Below are positions 7,969 to 16,723 of a stretch of DNA of 29,448 nt, one piece after another (position 1 is the stretch's first letter; each line of letters opens with the position of its first letter). A model generated the notes under the pieces. That model had not been told where the DNA came from. It did not search any database and saw nothing but the letters and a program-made list of their open reading frames with translations. The stretch is taken from the NCBI GenBank assembly GCA_934153655.1, contig CAKPFH010000012.1, forward strand, positions 1 through 29,448. Reading direction: 5' to 3'. The stretch is from an uncultured Bacilli bacterium. Lineage in GTDB: Bacteria; Bacillota_I; Bacilli_A; RF39; UBA660. The position numbers and the translations under genes were made by a program.

Positions 7969-8394
7969 ATGAGAAAAGTATATAAAGAAAAAGAACAAAA
8001 TGATTTAATTACTTCACTTACAATATCAAGAAAAGATTTAGAAAAAATAATTGAATTAGAAAGTGATGTACCTGTTTCTTTAAAAGAATTATTAGAAAAA
8101 AATAAAGATACAGAAGCTGAAATAAGAATAACTGATATAAATGATATTATCTTTATTTATAATTTAAATTGGATAGTAGATGAATATATGCATGATTTTT
8201 TTAGTGAAACTGAAGTTGAAATTGCTATTAAACATGTAAATAAAGTTATTTATGAAATAAATGAAGCATCTAAAATATCTGATAAAGAAACTTTAAAATT
8301 ATTAAAAAATGAATTAAAAAAATATAAATATATGTTAGCTGAACTTAGAAAAGTTCTTACTTTAAGAAGAAAAGAACCTCCTAAAAGAATATAA
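7969..8394 (+). CDS. Hypothetical small helical protein downstream of mnmE
   Basis: I do not recognise this 141-residue, strongly charged protein. It has no signal peptide or membrane segment. The C-terminal half (about 90-135) is Lys/Glu/Leu-rich and looks alpha-helical, possibly coiled coil, and it ends with a basic tail (LRRKEPPKRI). The ATG directly follows the mnmE stop with no spacer and uses a GGGGA SD inside the end of mnmE, so it is translationally coupled and certainly expressed with mnmE. A strong hairpin terminator follows. A role connected with tRNA modification would be guesswork. Confidence 0.8.
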   Translation: MRKVYKEKEQNDLITSLTISRKDLEKIIELESDVPVSLKELLEKNKDTEAEIRITDINDIIFIYNLNWIVDEYMHDFFSETEVEIAIKHVNKVIYEINEASKISDKETLKLLKNELKKYKYMLAELRKVLTLRRKEPPKRI

Positions 8395-8403
8395 AAATAT
8401 AAA

Positions 8404-8426
8404 AAAATGTTATTTTGTAACATTTT
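8404..8426. terminator. Bidirectional terminator between convergent genes
   Basis: A 9-bp perfect stem AAAATGTTA (8404-8412) / TAACATTTT (8418-8426) with loop TTTTG is followed by a T-run and preceded by an A-run. It therefore serves the mnmE operon and the convergent minus-strand gene, whose stop codon lies inside it (8410-8412). Confidence 0.75.
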
Positions 8427-9471
8427 TTTCATTAAATAAGAGTTTTTTGACACCCTTTAAAATTAATTTTTTAGTATTATCATCTATGTCTTTAACTCCT
8501 ATTAAAAGAATAGAAAATTGTTCAAAATTCATTTTCTTAAAATCACTTACTTTTTTAACCTTGCATTTTTCTAGTAATTTAAAAATAGTTTCAATCATTT
8601 CTTTTCTTTTCTCTATATCAAATTCTTTTAAAAAGTTTAGAGATCTTGTATTTAAATCTTTACTATTTTTGGTTAATTTATCTTCTAAGAAGAAATTACC
8701 AAATACTTCCCAGGAATTACAATCATGTTCCCAGATACTAAAGTTATTAGATTTAACAATTTTTTCTATTTTAGGTTGATATAGAAGAGTTCCTACATAA
8801 CTATCTCCTGGCATATATAATTTTATTTTGTTTTCAATTTCTTTATATTCTTTAGATTTAAAAATCTCAAGACTTACTCCTGGTCCATCATTGCTATAAA
8901 TAGTCTTAATTTTTTTCTTAATACTGTTTTTAGCATACATGGAAGCAACAACAGCAAGGTTTCCTCCTTTAGAATGTCCTCCTACATAAATAGTTTTATA
9001 TTTACTGGTATTTGTTTGGTTAAGATAATTAATTGCATCTTGCATAGATAAAGTAGGAAAATTATAACAAATTTCAAAGTTTTCTTTCCAACCACTCATA
9101 CTACTATCAGTTCCCTCATAGGAAATATATAAAGTTTTACTATCTATTTGAATACTTAATACTCCAAATTGTTTAACATTACTTACTTCTTTAACGTAAT
9201 TAAATAAATAACAATTACTATAACGTTTACTATCTTTAATAATTTTAATATTTTCAATTATTCCATTTATAAAAGTAGTATCATTATCTTTATTATTACT
9301 ATTTAAATATAAATTAATAGCTTCATTCATACTAATTTTTTTATTAGTTATAATATTTTTAAAATTTAAATAAGATAATTCAGAAAATAAAATATTATCT
9401 ATTTCATTAAAACTAACTTCTTTAAAACTAGTATCTTTATAAAATTTTAAATAATCTTTAATTAAATACAC
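8410..9471 (-). CDS. Mbeg1-like alpha/beta-hydrolase (DUF2974 family)
   Basis: This 353-residue protein has the lipase-like fold pattern of DUF2974/Mbeg1-like proteins. It has YISYEGTDSSMSGWKENF (about 115-132), the nucleophile elbow GGHSKGGN with Ser167, SNDGPG (Asp195) and WEHDCNSWEV (His249), giving a plausible Ser-Asp-His triad. No signal peptide or membrane helix is seen, so it is probably cytoplasmic; the substrate is unknown. The start is GTG at 9471, because the neighbouring ATG (9473) is out of frame and stops at once. AGGTGG (minus strand, 9481-9476) precedes it. It is transcribed divergently from the M16-type pair and convergently with the mnmE operon. Confidence 0.82.
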   Translation of the reverse strand: MYLIKDYLKFYKDTSFKEVSFNEIDNILFSELSYLNFKNIITNKKISMNEAINLYLNSNNKDNDTTFINGIIENIKIIKDSKRYSNCYLFNYVKEVSNVKQFGVLSIQIDSKTLYISYEGTDSSMSGWKENFEICYNFPTLSMQDAINYLNQTNTSKYKTIYVGGHSKGGNLAVVASMYAKNSIKKKIKTIYSNDGPGVSLEIFKSKEYKEIENKIKLYMPGDSYVGTLLYQPKIEKIVKSNNFSIWEHDCNSWEVFGNFFLEDKLTKNSKDLNTRSLNFLKEFDIEKRKEMIETIFKLLEKCKVKKVSDFKKMNFEQFSILLIGVKDIDDNTKKLILKGVKKLLFNEKNVTK

Positions 9472-9523
9472 ATTACCACCTATTATAGTATATCAATTAT
9501 TATTAGATTTTTCTACTGTTTTC

Positions 9524-9552
9524 TTGACACCTTCCCTACTTTTTTCTATAAT
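9524..9552 (+). promoter_or_regulatory. Promoter of the ymfF-ymfH-like operon
   Basis: Perfect consensus TTGACA (9524-9529) and TATAAT (9547-9552) with a 17-base spacer lie 23 bases before the ATG at 9576. It is one of the strongest promoter sequences in the window. Confidence 0.85.
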
Positions 9553-9575
9553 ATAGGCAAATAAAAGGAGTAGTT

Positions 9576-10832
9576 ATGAATAAAATAACTTTAAAAAAAG
9601 AACCAACTCTTCTTAAATTAAAAGATTTTTCTACAATCCATTTTTCTTTAATATTTAAAACTGATTATATTGAAGATAAAATACTTTATCCTGAATTAAT
9701 TAATAGATTAATTATAACCTCTTGTTTTGATTATAAAACAGGTCAATTATTTAGTGAAGCGTTTGTTGATAATTTAGCAATTTATTATGAAATGTATGAA
9801 ATAAGAAAATCAGATGCCGTTTATTTAAATTTTCAATTTACTTTACCTAATCCTAAAGTATTAAAAGATTATGACTTAAAATCAGCTTTTTCTTTAATTA
9901 TGAATTCTATTTTAAAACCAAATACTGATGGTGATAAATTTACTGATTATGCTTTTAATCATGAAATAAATTACTTAAAAGATTATTTTAAAGATTTTAA
10001 AAATGATTATTATAATTTGATATATGGCTTGTTTTATGAAGCTATAAATCCTCGACTTCGTAGTGATTTTCGTATTTTTCATCTTGATACTTTAGATAAA
10101 ATTACTTCTAAAGATATATATTCTTATTATAAAGAAAATGTTTTAAATAATTCAGGTTTATTATATATTCAAGGTGATCTTACAAGAGAAGAAGTTAAAG
10201 ATTTAACAAGTGATTACTTTGTTATAGATAAAGAAAAATTAATTGTTCCTAGTAATTATGATTTTTTAAAACCTAGAAAGACTACTCAGTTTGTTGAAAA
10301 AAAATTTCCAATTACTACTAGTATTTTATATCTTGGTTATATAAAAGAAGATATGGTAGAAAATGATTTAAAATATTTAATTTTACTAGATGATATTTTA
10401 AGTTTATCGGCTGGATTATCACCTTTATATAAAAAACTTAGAATAGATAATAATTTAATTTATGATGCTTCTTCTCGTATTGATAAAGATTATGGTATTT
10501 TAGAAATTTTTGTTTCTTTAAATGTATCTAAAAAAGATATAGTTTTAAAACTAATTGAGGAGTGTTTTCAAGAATTACAAGATAAAAATAATTTAAAAAA
10601 ATATGTAGATGTAGCAATTAATAATTTTAAACTTTTTTTAAAAAGGCATGCCGAATACAGACAAGATAAAATGTCTGATAGAATTTCCAAAGATTTAAAT
10701 TTAGATTCTTACTCTGCTTCTGATTTAAAAATGTATCAAGAAGTAGATATAGATTTATTTGCTAATTATATATCTAAGTTAAAATTAGATACTATTTATT
10801 TAGCTGAAGGAGAATTAGATGAAAGAAATTAA
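9576..10832 (+). CDS. M16-family (insulinase-like) protein, YmfF type, probably inactive subunit
   Basis: This 418-residue protein has the two-domain M16 look (N-terminal half with TDYIEDKILYPELINRLI; C-terminal half with FPITTSILYLGYIKED and YKKLRIDNNLIYDASS). It lacks the zinc motif HxxEH at the expected N-terminal place. M16 proteins often come as a catalytic plus a non-catalytic partner, and the next gene has the intact motif, so this is likely the non-catalytic partner, as in Bacillus ymfF/ymfH. Database names for this pair link it with EF-P 5-aminopentanol modification in Bacillus, an association I recall and cannot check here. AAAAGGAG precedes the ATG. It overlaps the next gene by 14 bases. 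Confidence 0.8.
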   Translation: MNKITLKKEPTLLKLKDFSTIHFSLIFKTDYIEDKILYPELINRLIITSCFDYKTGQLFSEAFVDNLAIYYEMYEIRKSDAVYLNFQFTLPNPKVLKDYDLKSAFSLIMNSILKPNTDGDKFTDYAFNHEINYLKDYFKDFKNDYYNLIYGLFYEAINPRLRSDFRIFHLDTLDKITSKDIYSYYKENVLNNSGLLYIQGDLTREEVKDLTSDYFVIDKEKLIVPSNYDFLKPRKTTQFVEKKFPITTSILYLGYIKEDMVENDLKYLILLDDILSLSAGLSPLYKKLRIDNNLIYDASSRIDKDYGILEIFVSLNVSKKDIVLKLIEECFQELQDKNNLKKYVDVAINNFKLFLKRHAEYRQDKMSDRISKDLNLDSYSASDLKMYQEVDIDLFANYISKLKLDTIYLAEGELDERN

Positions 10833-12045
10833 AGTTATTACTTTAAAAAACGGTTTAAAACTTGTTTTATTAAGAAATACTACCATGCGTTTTTATTATT
10901 TTGATATTTTAATTAAGTTTGGTTGTATAAATGATGAAGTATTAGTTAATCAAGAAAAAATAAAGATACCAACAGGATGTGCTCATTTTTTAGAACATAT
11001 TTTACTTGAGAAAAGTAAATATGGTAATTTATTTGAAGTATATGCAAGAGATGATACAAGATTTAATGGTAGAACTTATTATGATCATACAGATTATTAT
11101 ATTGATTGTGTTAAAAATTTTAAAACTAATATTAAAAAATTAATAATTTCTTTACATGATAAAAAATTTAAAGAAGAAGATATTTTAACTGTTAAAGAAC
11201 CTATTAAAGAGGAAATTCAAGGAAATTTAAAAAATGATCTTAATAAATTAGATGAAGAAAAGTTTAAAAGTTTATTCTTTAATTACCCAGAGGAAAATAT
11301 TCTTGGTAATTTATCAGATTTAGAAAATATTACTTATGATAAATTAGTACTTAGTCATGATTTATTTTATGTTCCATCTAATGAAACTATTTTTCTTGCT
11401 GGTAATTTTAAAATTGATGATATGATTAAATATATAGAAAATATATATAATAAACTAAGTTTTAATTCTTATGAACTAGATACATCTAAAAATGAATTAG
11501 CTGAAGTTAAAAGAAAAGAATATAGTTTTAAATCTAAGACTAATACTAATTATACTAAAATTAGTTATAAAATTAGTTTAAAAGATTTTACTCCTTTTGA
11601 AAGAGTAAAATTAGACTTTTATGTAGATTTTTTTAATGATGATAATTTTTTATGTGTTGATAAGTTAAGTGAAGAAAATATTTCTTTTCATAGAATAGAT
11701 TATGATATTAGATATGTTGCTGATTATTTAATTTTAAGTTATGGTATTTATACTGACTATAAAGATAAGTTTTTAGATTTAATTAAAGATAAAATAAATA
11801 ATAAGGAGTTTAGAGAAGATAAATTTAATACTTTTAAAAAGAGGAAACTAGTTGATTTATTAATAAGAAGAGATGATAATATATATTTTATTGATTGTTA
11901 TCTTGATAATATTAATTTATTTAGTTATTATGATTATGATAAGTTAAGTGATATTGAAGATTTATCTTTTACTGAATGTAAAGAAATGATTAATAAACTT
12001 GATTTTAGTAATTATACTATTAATAGTTTTTATAAGGAGAATTAG
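10819..12045 (+). CDS. M16-family zinc metallopeptidase, YmfH type
   Basis: This 408-residue protein has the inverted zinc-binding motif HFLEH (56-60) within GCAHFLEHILLE. A downstream acidic pair EE (131-132, in KEPIKEEIQGN) sits about 70 residues later, the place of the third zinc ligand in M16 enzymes. The N-terminal TLKNGLKLVLLRN strand is typical of the family. It is therefore predicted to be the catalytic half of the pair with the preceding gene. It has an AAGGAG SD and a 14-base overlap with that gene. No signal peptide is seen, so it probably acts in the cytoplasm. The substrate is unknown. Confidence 0.85.
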   Translation: MKEIKVITLKNGLKLVLLRNTTMRFYYFDILIKFGCINDEVLVNQEKIKIPTGCAHFLEHILLEKSKYGNLFEVYARDDTRFNGRTYYDHTDYYIDCVKNFKTNIKKLIISLHDKKFKEEDILTVKEPIKEEIQGNLKNDLNKLDEEKFKSLFFNYPEENILGNLSDLENITYDKLVLSHDLFYVPSNETIFLAGNFKIDDMIKYIENIYNKLSFNSYELDTSKNELAEVKRKEYSFKSKTNTNYTKISYKISLKDFTPFERVKLDFYVDFFNDDNFLCVDKLSEENISFHRIDYDIRYVADYLILSYGIYTDYKDKFLDLIKDKINNKEFREDKFNTFKKRKLVDLLIRRDDNIYFIDCYLDNINLFSYYDYDKLSDIEDLSFTECKEMINKLDFSNYTINSFYKEN

Positions 12046-12057
12046 TTTTCTCTTTTT
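12034..12057 (+). terminator. Weak terminator after the M16 pair
   Basis: GAGAA (12037-12041) pairs with TTCTC (12048-12052), extendable by three weaker pairs, followed by a short T-run. The hairpin overlaps the stop codon and lies just upstream of the mnmG promoter. Confidence 0.4.
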
Positions 12058-12058
12058 A

Positions 12059-12087
12059 TTTACATTTTAGTTATTTTAGTGTATAAT
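12059..12087 (+). promoter_or_regulatory. mnmG promoter
   Basis: TTTACA (12059-12064) and TATAAT (12082-12087) have a 17-base spacer, 26 bases before the mnmG start. It probably drives mnmG and rsmG. Confidence 0.75.
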
Positions 12088-12113
12088 CTCTTTATTGTTA
12101 TGGAAGTGGTGTT

Positions 12114-13967
12114 ATGTTTGATGTAATTGTTGTTGGTGGAGGTCATGCTGGATGTGAAGCTAGTCTTGCTTGTGCTAGATTAGGTCATAAGACTATGCTT
12201 ATTACTGGTAATATTAAAAATATTGCTGATATGCCTTGTAATCCTAGTATTGGAGGTCCTGCTAAGGGAATACTAGTTAGAGAAATAGATGCTCTTGGTG
12301 GAGAAATGGGTATTAATACTGATAAAAGTCATATTCAACTTAAAATGTTAAATACTAAAAAAGGTCCTGCTGTTTGGGCTTTAAGGGCTCAGGCTGATAA
12401 AATTATTTATCCAAAGGAAATGTTGAAGACTTTAGAAAGTCAAGAAAACTTAGAAATTAAAGAAGCTATTGTTGATGATTTAGTTATTGAAGATAATATG
12501 GTTAAAGGTATAAAACTAGAAGATGGTTTAGCAATTAATAGTAAAATAGTAATTCTTACAACTGGTACTTATTTAGCAGCTGATATTTTAGTAGGAAGTG
12601 AAAGACACCCAGGAGGACCACATGGAGAAAAAGAAGCTAAGAATTTAAGTAATAATTTAAGAAAATTTGGTCTTACTATTCAAAGACTTAAAACGGGAAC
12701 GCCTCAAAGAATTGAAAAATCTTCAATTGATTATAGTGTGCTTGAAAGAGAAGATGGGGATAAGGTTTTAAGAACATTTAGTTATGATACTAAACCTTTA
12801 TATAAAATAGAAGAACAAGAACCATGTTATTTAACTTATACTAATTTAGAAACGCATAAGATAATTAAAGATAATCTAGAAAAATCTAGTATGTATGGAG
12901 GATATGTTAGAGGAATTGGACCAAGATATTGTCCTTCAATTGAAGATAAAGTTGTTCGTTTTGCTGATAAAGAACGTCATCAATTATTCCTTGAACCTGA
13001 AAGTAGATTTTATGATGACATTTATTTACAAGGTTTTTCTACTAGTATGCCTCATGATATTCAAGATAAAATGGTACATAGTTTAAAAGGACTTGAACAT
13101 GCTGTTATTAAAAAATATGCTTATGCAATTGAATATGATGCAATTGATCCTTTGGAAATGCAACCTAGTTTAGAAAATAAAATAATAGAAAATTTATTTA
13201 CAGCCGGTCAAATAAATGGTACAAGTGGTTATGAAGAAGCAGCTGCTCAAGGCTTAATGGCTGGAATTAATGCTAGTTTAAAATTAAGAGGCAAAGAACC
13301 TTTAATTTTAAAAAGAGATGAAGCCTACCTTGGCGTTTTAATAGATGATCTTACAACTAAAGGAACTAAAGAACCTTATCGTATGTTAACATCACGTGCT
13401 GAATATAGATTATTACTTCGTCATGATAATGCTGATTTAAGACTTCGTGAATATGGTCATGAAATAGGTTTAATAGATGACAATAGATACCAATTATTTC
13501 AAGAAAAGAAAGCAAATATTAATAAGTTAATAACTTATTTAAAACTAACTAAAATAACTACTAAAGATACAGATATTTTAAAAGAATTAAACACTTCTAT
13601 TTTAGACGGAATTACTTTATATGAACTACTAAAAAGACCTGGTATTAGTATTTTAGACTTTGTTAATTTAAATTTAATTAAAGAAGAATATTCAGATGAT
13701 GTTTTAGAAGAAGTTGAAATTAATGTTAAATACGAGGGTTATATTAAAAAAGAAGAAAAAGAAGCTATGAAGTTAAAACAAATGGAAAGTATTAAAATTA
13801 GTTCAGATTTTAATTATTCAGATGTACCAAATCTTGCTAGTGAAGCTAGAGATAAATTAAATAAAGTTAGACCTTTAACTCTTGGACAAGCTTCTCGTAT
13901 AAGTGGTGTTAATCCAAGTGATATAGCAATTTTAAGTGTTTATTTAAAGAGGTATAAAAATGACTAA
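12114..13967 (+). CDS. mnmG: tRNA-U34 modification FAD enzyme MnmG (GidA)
   Basis: MnmG is the FAD-dependent partner of MnmE in U34 modification of tRNA. The 617-residue product has the usual length. It shows the dinucleotide-binding start VVGGGHAGCEAS (about 6-17) and the conserved segments ADMPCNPSIGGPAKG, LKMLNTKKGPAVWALRAQ and RPGGPHGE-like ERHPGGPHGEKEA. It also has LKTGTPQRI, ITSRAEYRLLLRHDNAD-like LTSRAEYRLLLRHDNADLRL, and C-terminal RDKLNKVRPLTLGQASRISGV. The start has a weak SD (GGAAGTGG). It overlaps rsmG by 8 bases. The gidA-gidB-(noc)-soj-spo0J order matches B. subtilis. Confidence 0.98.
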   Translation: MFDVIVVGGGHAGCEASLACARLGHKTMLITGNIKNIADMPCNPSIGGPAKGILVREIDALGGEMGINTDKSHIQLKMLNTKKGPAVWALRAQADKIIYPKEMLKTLESQENLEIKEAIVDDLVIEDNMVKGIKLEDGLAINSKIVILTTGTYLAADILVGSERHPGGPHGEKEAKNLSNNLRKFGLTIQRLKTGTPQRIEKSSIDYSVLEREDGDKVLRTFSYDTKPLYKIEEQEPCYLTYTNLETHKIIKDNLEKSSMYGGYVRGIGPRYCPSIEDKVVRFADKERHQLFLEPESRFYDDIYLQGFSTSMPHDIQDKMVHSLKGLEHAVIKKYAYAIEYDAIDPLEMQPSLENKIIENLFTAGQINGTSGYEEAAAQGLMAGINASLKLRGKEPLILKRDEAYLGVLIDDLTTKGTKEPYRMLTSRAEYRLLLRHDNADLRLREYGHEIGLIDDNRYQLFQEKKANINKLITYLKLTKITTKDTDILKELNTSILDGITLYELLKRPGISILDFVNLNLIKEEYSDDVLEEVEINVKYEGYIKKEEKEAMKLKQMESIKISSDFNYSDVPNLASEARDKLNKVRPLTLGQASRISGVNPSDIAILSVYLKRYKND

Positions 13968-14667
13968 AGATGAGTTTATAAAAGAAGTCTTAAAATTAGG
14001 TATTACCCTAGATGATGAAAAATTAACTAAATTAGATAAATTTTATCATTTACTTATTTATTGGAATGAAAAAATTAATTTAACTACTATTGTTAAAGAA
14101 GAAGAAGTGTATTTAAAACACTTTTATGATAGTTTAACTCTTGTTAAAGCTGTTAATTTACAAGATAATTTGACACTTTTAGATGTAGGAACGGGAGCAG
14201 GTTTTCCAGGAATTGTTTTAAAAATAGTTTTTCCAAACTTAAAAATAACTCTTTTAGATTCTTTAAATAAAAGAATTAATTATTTAAATGAAATAATTAA
14301 AGAATTAAATCTTACTGGAATTGATACAGTTTGTTATAGATGTGAAGATTATGCTAAGAATAACCGAGAAAAATATGATATAGTGGTTGCTCGTGCTGTT
14401 AGTTCTTTGCAAGTATTAAGTGAAATAATTATTCCAACAGTTAAAGTAAATGGATTATTTATTGCTATGAAAAGTAATGTTGATTTTGAAATAGATAATA
14501 GTTTAGATATTATTAAAAAATTAGATAGTAAACTAGAAAATATAATTGAATTTAATTTACCAATTGAAAATAGTAAAAGAAATTTAGTTGTTATTAGAAA
14601 ACTTAAATCTACTAATTTAAAGTATCCAAGGAATTATTCAGTTATTAAAAAAAGTTTAAAAAAATAA
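13960..14667 (+). CDS. rsmG: 16S rRNA (guanine-527-N7)-methyltransferase RsmG (GidB)
   Basis: RsmG uses S-adenosylmethionine to methylate G527 of 16S rRNA. The 235-residue protein has the typical N-terminal helical part (YHLLIYWNEKINLTTIV, about 29-45), the AdoMet-binding motif LLDVGTGAGFPG (about 73-84), and the later VARAVSSLQVLSE and AMKS segments of the family. The start overlaps the end of mnmG by 8 bases with an AGAGGTA-like SD inside mnmG, so the two are co-translated. Gene order supports the call. Confidence 0.96.
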   Translation: MTKDEFIKEVLKLGITLDDEKLTKLDKFYHLLIYWNEKINLTTIVKEEEVYLKHFYDSLTLVKAVNLQDNLTLLDVGTGAGFPGIVLKIVFPNLKITLLDSLNKRINYLNEIIKELNLTGIDTVCYRCEDYAKNNREKYDIVVARAVSSLQVLSEIIIPTVKVNGLFIAMKSNVDFEIDNSLDIIKKLDSKLENIIEFNLPIENSKRNLVVIRKLKSTNLKYPRNYSVIKKSLKK

Positions 14668-14671
14668 AATA

Positions 14672-14703
14672 TTGAATTGTAAAATTACAAATTATGTTAT
14701 AAT
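14672..14703 (+). promoter_or_regulatory. Promoter of the Noc-like gene, extended -10
   Basis: TATAAT (14698-14703) preceded by TGT gives an extended -10. Candidate -35 elements are TTGAAT (14672-14677, 20-base spacer) or TTGTAA (14677-14682, 15-base spacer). A perfect inverted repeat TTGTAA-AA-TTACAA (14677-14690) lies between the elements and could be a protein-binding site. Confidence 0.55.
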
Positions 14704-14744
14704 ATATTATTATAGGGTAATTGTAAAAAGAAAAGAGGGATTTT

Positions 14745-16625
14745 ATGAATAATAATGAAGACAACAAGATTGTTTATTTAAGAATAGATGATATTATGCC
14801 AAATAGATTTCAACCTCGTGAAGTATTTGATGAAACTGGTTTAGAAGAACTTGCAGATTCTATTAAAGAACATGGAGTAATTCAACCAATTATTGTTCGT
14901 CAAGTAGGAAACAAATATGAACTTATTGCTGGTGAAAGAAGAACGAAAGCAAGTGCTCTTGCTGGTCTTACTACAATTCCTGCAATTATAAAAAATATGG
15001 ATGATCGAGAAAGTGCTAAAGTATCACTTTTAGAAAATCTTCAAAGAAAAAACTTAACTCCTATTGAAGAAGCTAGAACTTATAAAAGAATTCTAGAACT
15101 TGATAATATGACTCAAGAAGATTTAGCTAAAACAATGGGCAAAAGTCAACCAATGGTTGCTAATAAATTAAGACTTCTTGCTTTGCCAGAAGAAGTTCAA
15201 GATGCTCTTTTAAAAAATCAAATATCAGAGCGTCATGCTAGAAGTTTATTAAATGTAAAAGATAAACAAACTCAGTTAAGATTATTAGAGAGAATTAAAA
15301 ACGAAAGATTAACAGTTAGAGAACTTGATAATGAAATTAAAAAATTAAATACAGGAAGTTATGAGGAACCAGGTAATATGAATACAAGTATACCAACTAT
15401 GAGTAATTCAAATCAAGCTGATTATACTACTAATACAACAGGAGGTTTCAATAATAATCCAATGGGATCTACTAATTTTTCTAATAATTTTAGTAATGCA
15501 TATGAAGCACCTCAAACAACTTCCAACTTTGCTAATACATATGAAGAACCTAAAACTACTTCTAATTTTAGTAATAGTTTTAATAACATGGGTTTAAATG
15601 ATTATAAAAGTTCTATAGGTGGATTTAATAATATGCCTAATAACTTTAATAATATGTCTTATGATAATGCTCCAGAACAAAGTAATTTTAATAATTTCGA
15701 TAGTTTTAATAATGGTACTTCTAATGATACTAATAATATTTTAAGTAATAGTGATAATCAAGATAATAATTTTAATAATAATTTTAATCAACCTACTCAA
15801 GCAAGTGTTTATGAACAATTTAATGAACCTAAAAAACCAGAAATTAATGCTAGTATAGGCTTAGGTTCTATGTTTGATGGTAATCAAAATTATGTTTTAA
15901 ATCAAAATACTCCACCAGCTCAAACGGTATCTAAAGATTTCTTTGTAAGTAATATTAAAGATAATACAACAAAAGTATCTGAAAATAAGTTTTTACCTAA
16001 CTTTGATAATCAAAATACCGATAACTTTAGTAATAATTCTTATAATAATTCTAATGATTTAAATAATTTTGAAACAATTAATAATAATCAATTTGATAAT
16101 AAGAATGAATCTAGTACTTTTACAGATTTTAATTCAATGAATATGCCTATTAATAATTATACTAATCAATCTAATCAAGGGGATTTATTTAATCAACCTT
16201 TAAATATAGTTAATGTTCCAAATTCATCATATGAAGAAAAAAGTGATATGACTGAAGACAATTATCAAGAAAATAATCAAGCACTTGATAATCCTTTTGA
16301 TGATGCATATCAAAATATTTTATTTGCTAAACCAGTTCCTATTAATCCTCAAAGTTCTTCAAATGAACCAATTGCAACTGGAAATATTGATAATAATAGC
16401 AGCAAAAGTATTGATAATAATGATAATAATAACACTGAAAATAGTAATGAAAACTCTAATAATTATGTTTCAATTGATCATCAAAGAACTTTATTTTCAA
16501 CAAGAGATGCTGTTTTAGAACTTAAGAAAACAACTGATCGAATAAAAGAAGATGGTATTAATTTAGATAGTGAAGAAATTGATTTTGATGATTACTACCA
16601 AATTATAATTAAAATTAAGAAATAG
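14745..16625 (+). CDS. ParB/Noc-like CTPase domain protein with very long Asn-rich linker
   Basis: The N-terminal 200 residues are a clear ParB/Noc-type domain: NRFQPREVFDE, GVIQPIIVR, the CTP-binding GERRTKA (63-69), ENLQRKNLTPIEEA (97-110), and a helix-turn-helix at about 124-145 (TQEDLAKTMGKSQPMVANKL). Residues about 203-575 form a low-complexity region dominated by Asn with Ser, Phe, Gln and Asp (many NNF/SNN units). The last 45 or so residues (RTLFSTRDAVLELKK... DDYYQIIIKIKK) again look folded and may be a dimerisation domain. Position after rsmG and before soj is that of B. subtilis noc, but typical Noc is under 300 residues and starts with a membrane-binding amphipathic helix not evident here. 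GAGGGA precedes the ATG. Its function may be nucleoid occlusion or origin organisation; I give no symbol. Confidence 0.88.
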   Translation: MNNNEDNKIVYLRIDDIMPNRFQPREVFDETGLEELADSIKEHGVIQPIIVRQVGNKYELIAGERRTKASALAGLTTIPAIIKNMDDRESAKVSLLENLQRKNLTPIEEARTYKRILELDNMTQEDLAKTMGKSQPMVANKLRLLALPEEVQDALLKNQISERHARSLLNVKDKQTQLRLLERIKNERLTVRELDNEIKKLNTGSYEEPGNMNTSIPTMSNSNQADYTTNTTGGFNNNPMGSTNFSNNFSNAYEAPQTTSNFANTYEEPKTTSNFSNSFNNMGLNDYKSSIGGFNNMPNNFNNMSYDNAPEQSNFNNFDSFNNGTSNDTNNILSNSDNQDNNFNNNFNQPTQASVYEQFNEPKKPEINASIGLGSMFDGNQNYVLNQNTPPAQTVSKDFFVSNIKDNTTKVSENKFLPNFDNQNTDNFSNNSYNNSNDLNNFETINNNQFDNKNESSTFTDFNSMNMPINNYTNQSNQGDLFNQPLNIVNVPNSSYEEKSDMTEDNYQENNQALDNPFDDAYQNILFAKPVPINPQSSSNEPIATGNIDNNSSKSIDNNDNNNTENSNENSNNYVSIDHQRTLFSTRDAVLELKKTTDRIKEDGINLDSEEIDFDDYYQIIIKIKK

Positions 16626-16644
16626 ATTAACTTCTATTTTTTTT
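16620..16644 (+). terminator. Terminator after the Noc-like gene
   Basis: A 7-bp stem AAATAGA (16620-16626) / TCTATTT (16633-16639) with a T-run to 16644 overlaps the stop codon. The stem is short and AT-only, so efficiency is uncertain. Confidence 0.45.
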
Positions 16645-16663
16645 AATTTATTATTAAATATCT

Positions 16664-16691
16664 TTGCTTTTTTCTCATTTTTTGATAGAAT
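16664..16691 (+). promoter_or_regulatory. Possible parA-parB promoter
   Basis: TTGCTT (16664-16669) and TAGAAT (16686-16691) have a 16-base spacer, about 33 bases before the parA start. Both hexamers are imperfect. The location after a terminator favours a promoter here. Confidence 0.4.
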
Positions 16692-16723
16692 ATATTTGTC
16701 AACATAAAGAAAAGGTGGTAATC

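Noticed and set aside
13385..13405. ATCACGTGCT inside mnmG as a parS-like site.
   Set aside because: Only the central CACGTG matches the parS core; the flanking arms do not fit TGTTNCACGTGAAACA. No other CACGTG-centred candidate was seen, so no parS was annotated.
16285..16518. 77-codon open frame inside the Asn-rich linker of the Noc-like gene.
   Set aside because: It is a frame shadow of a low-complexity AAT-rich coding sequence; no SD, product only Ile/Leu/Met repeats.
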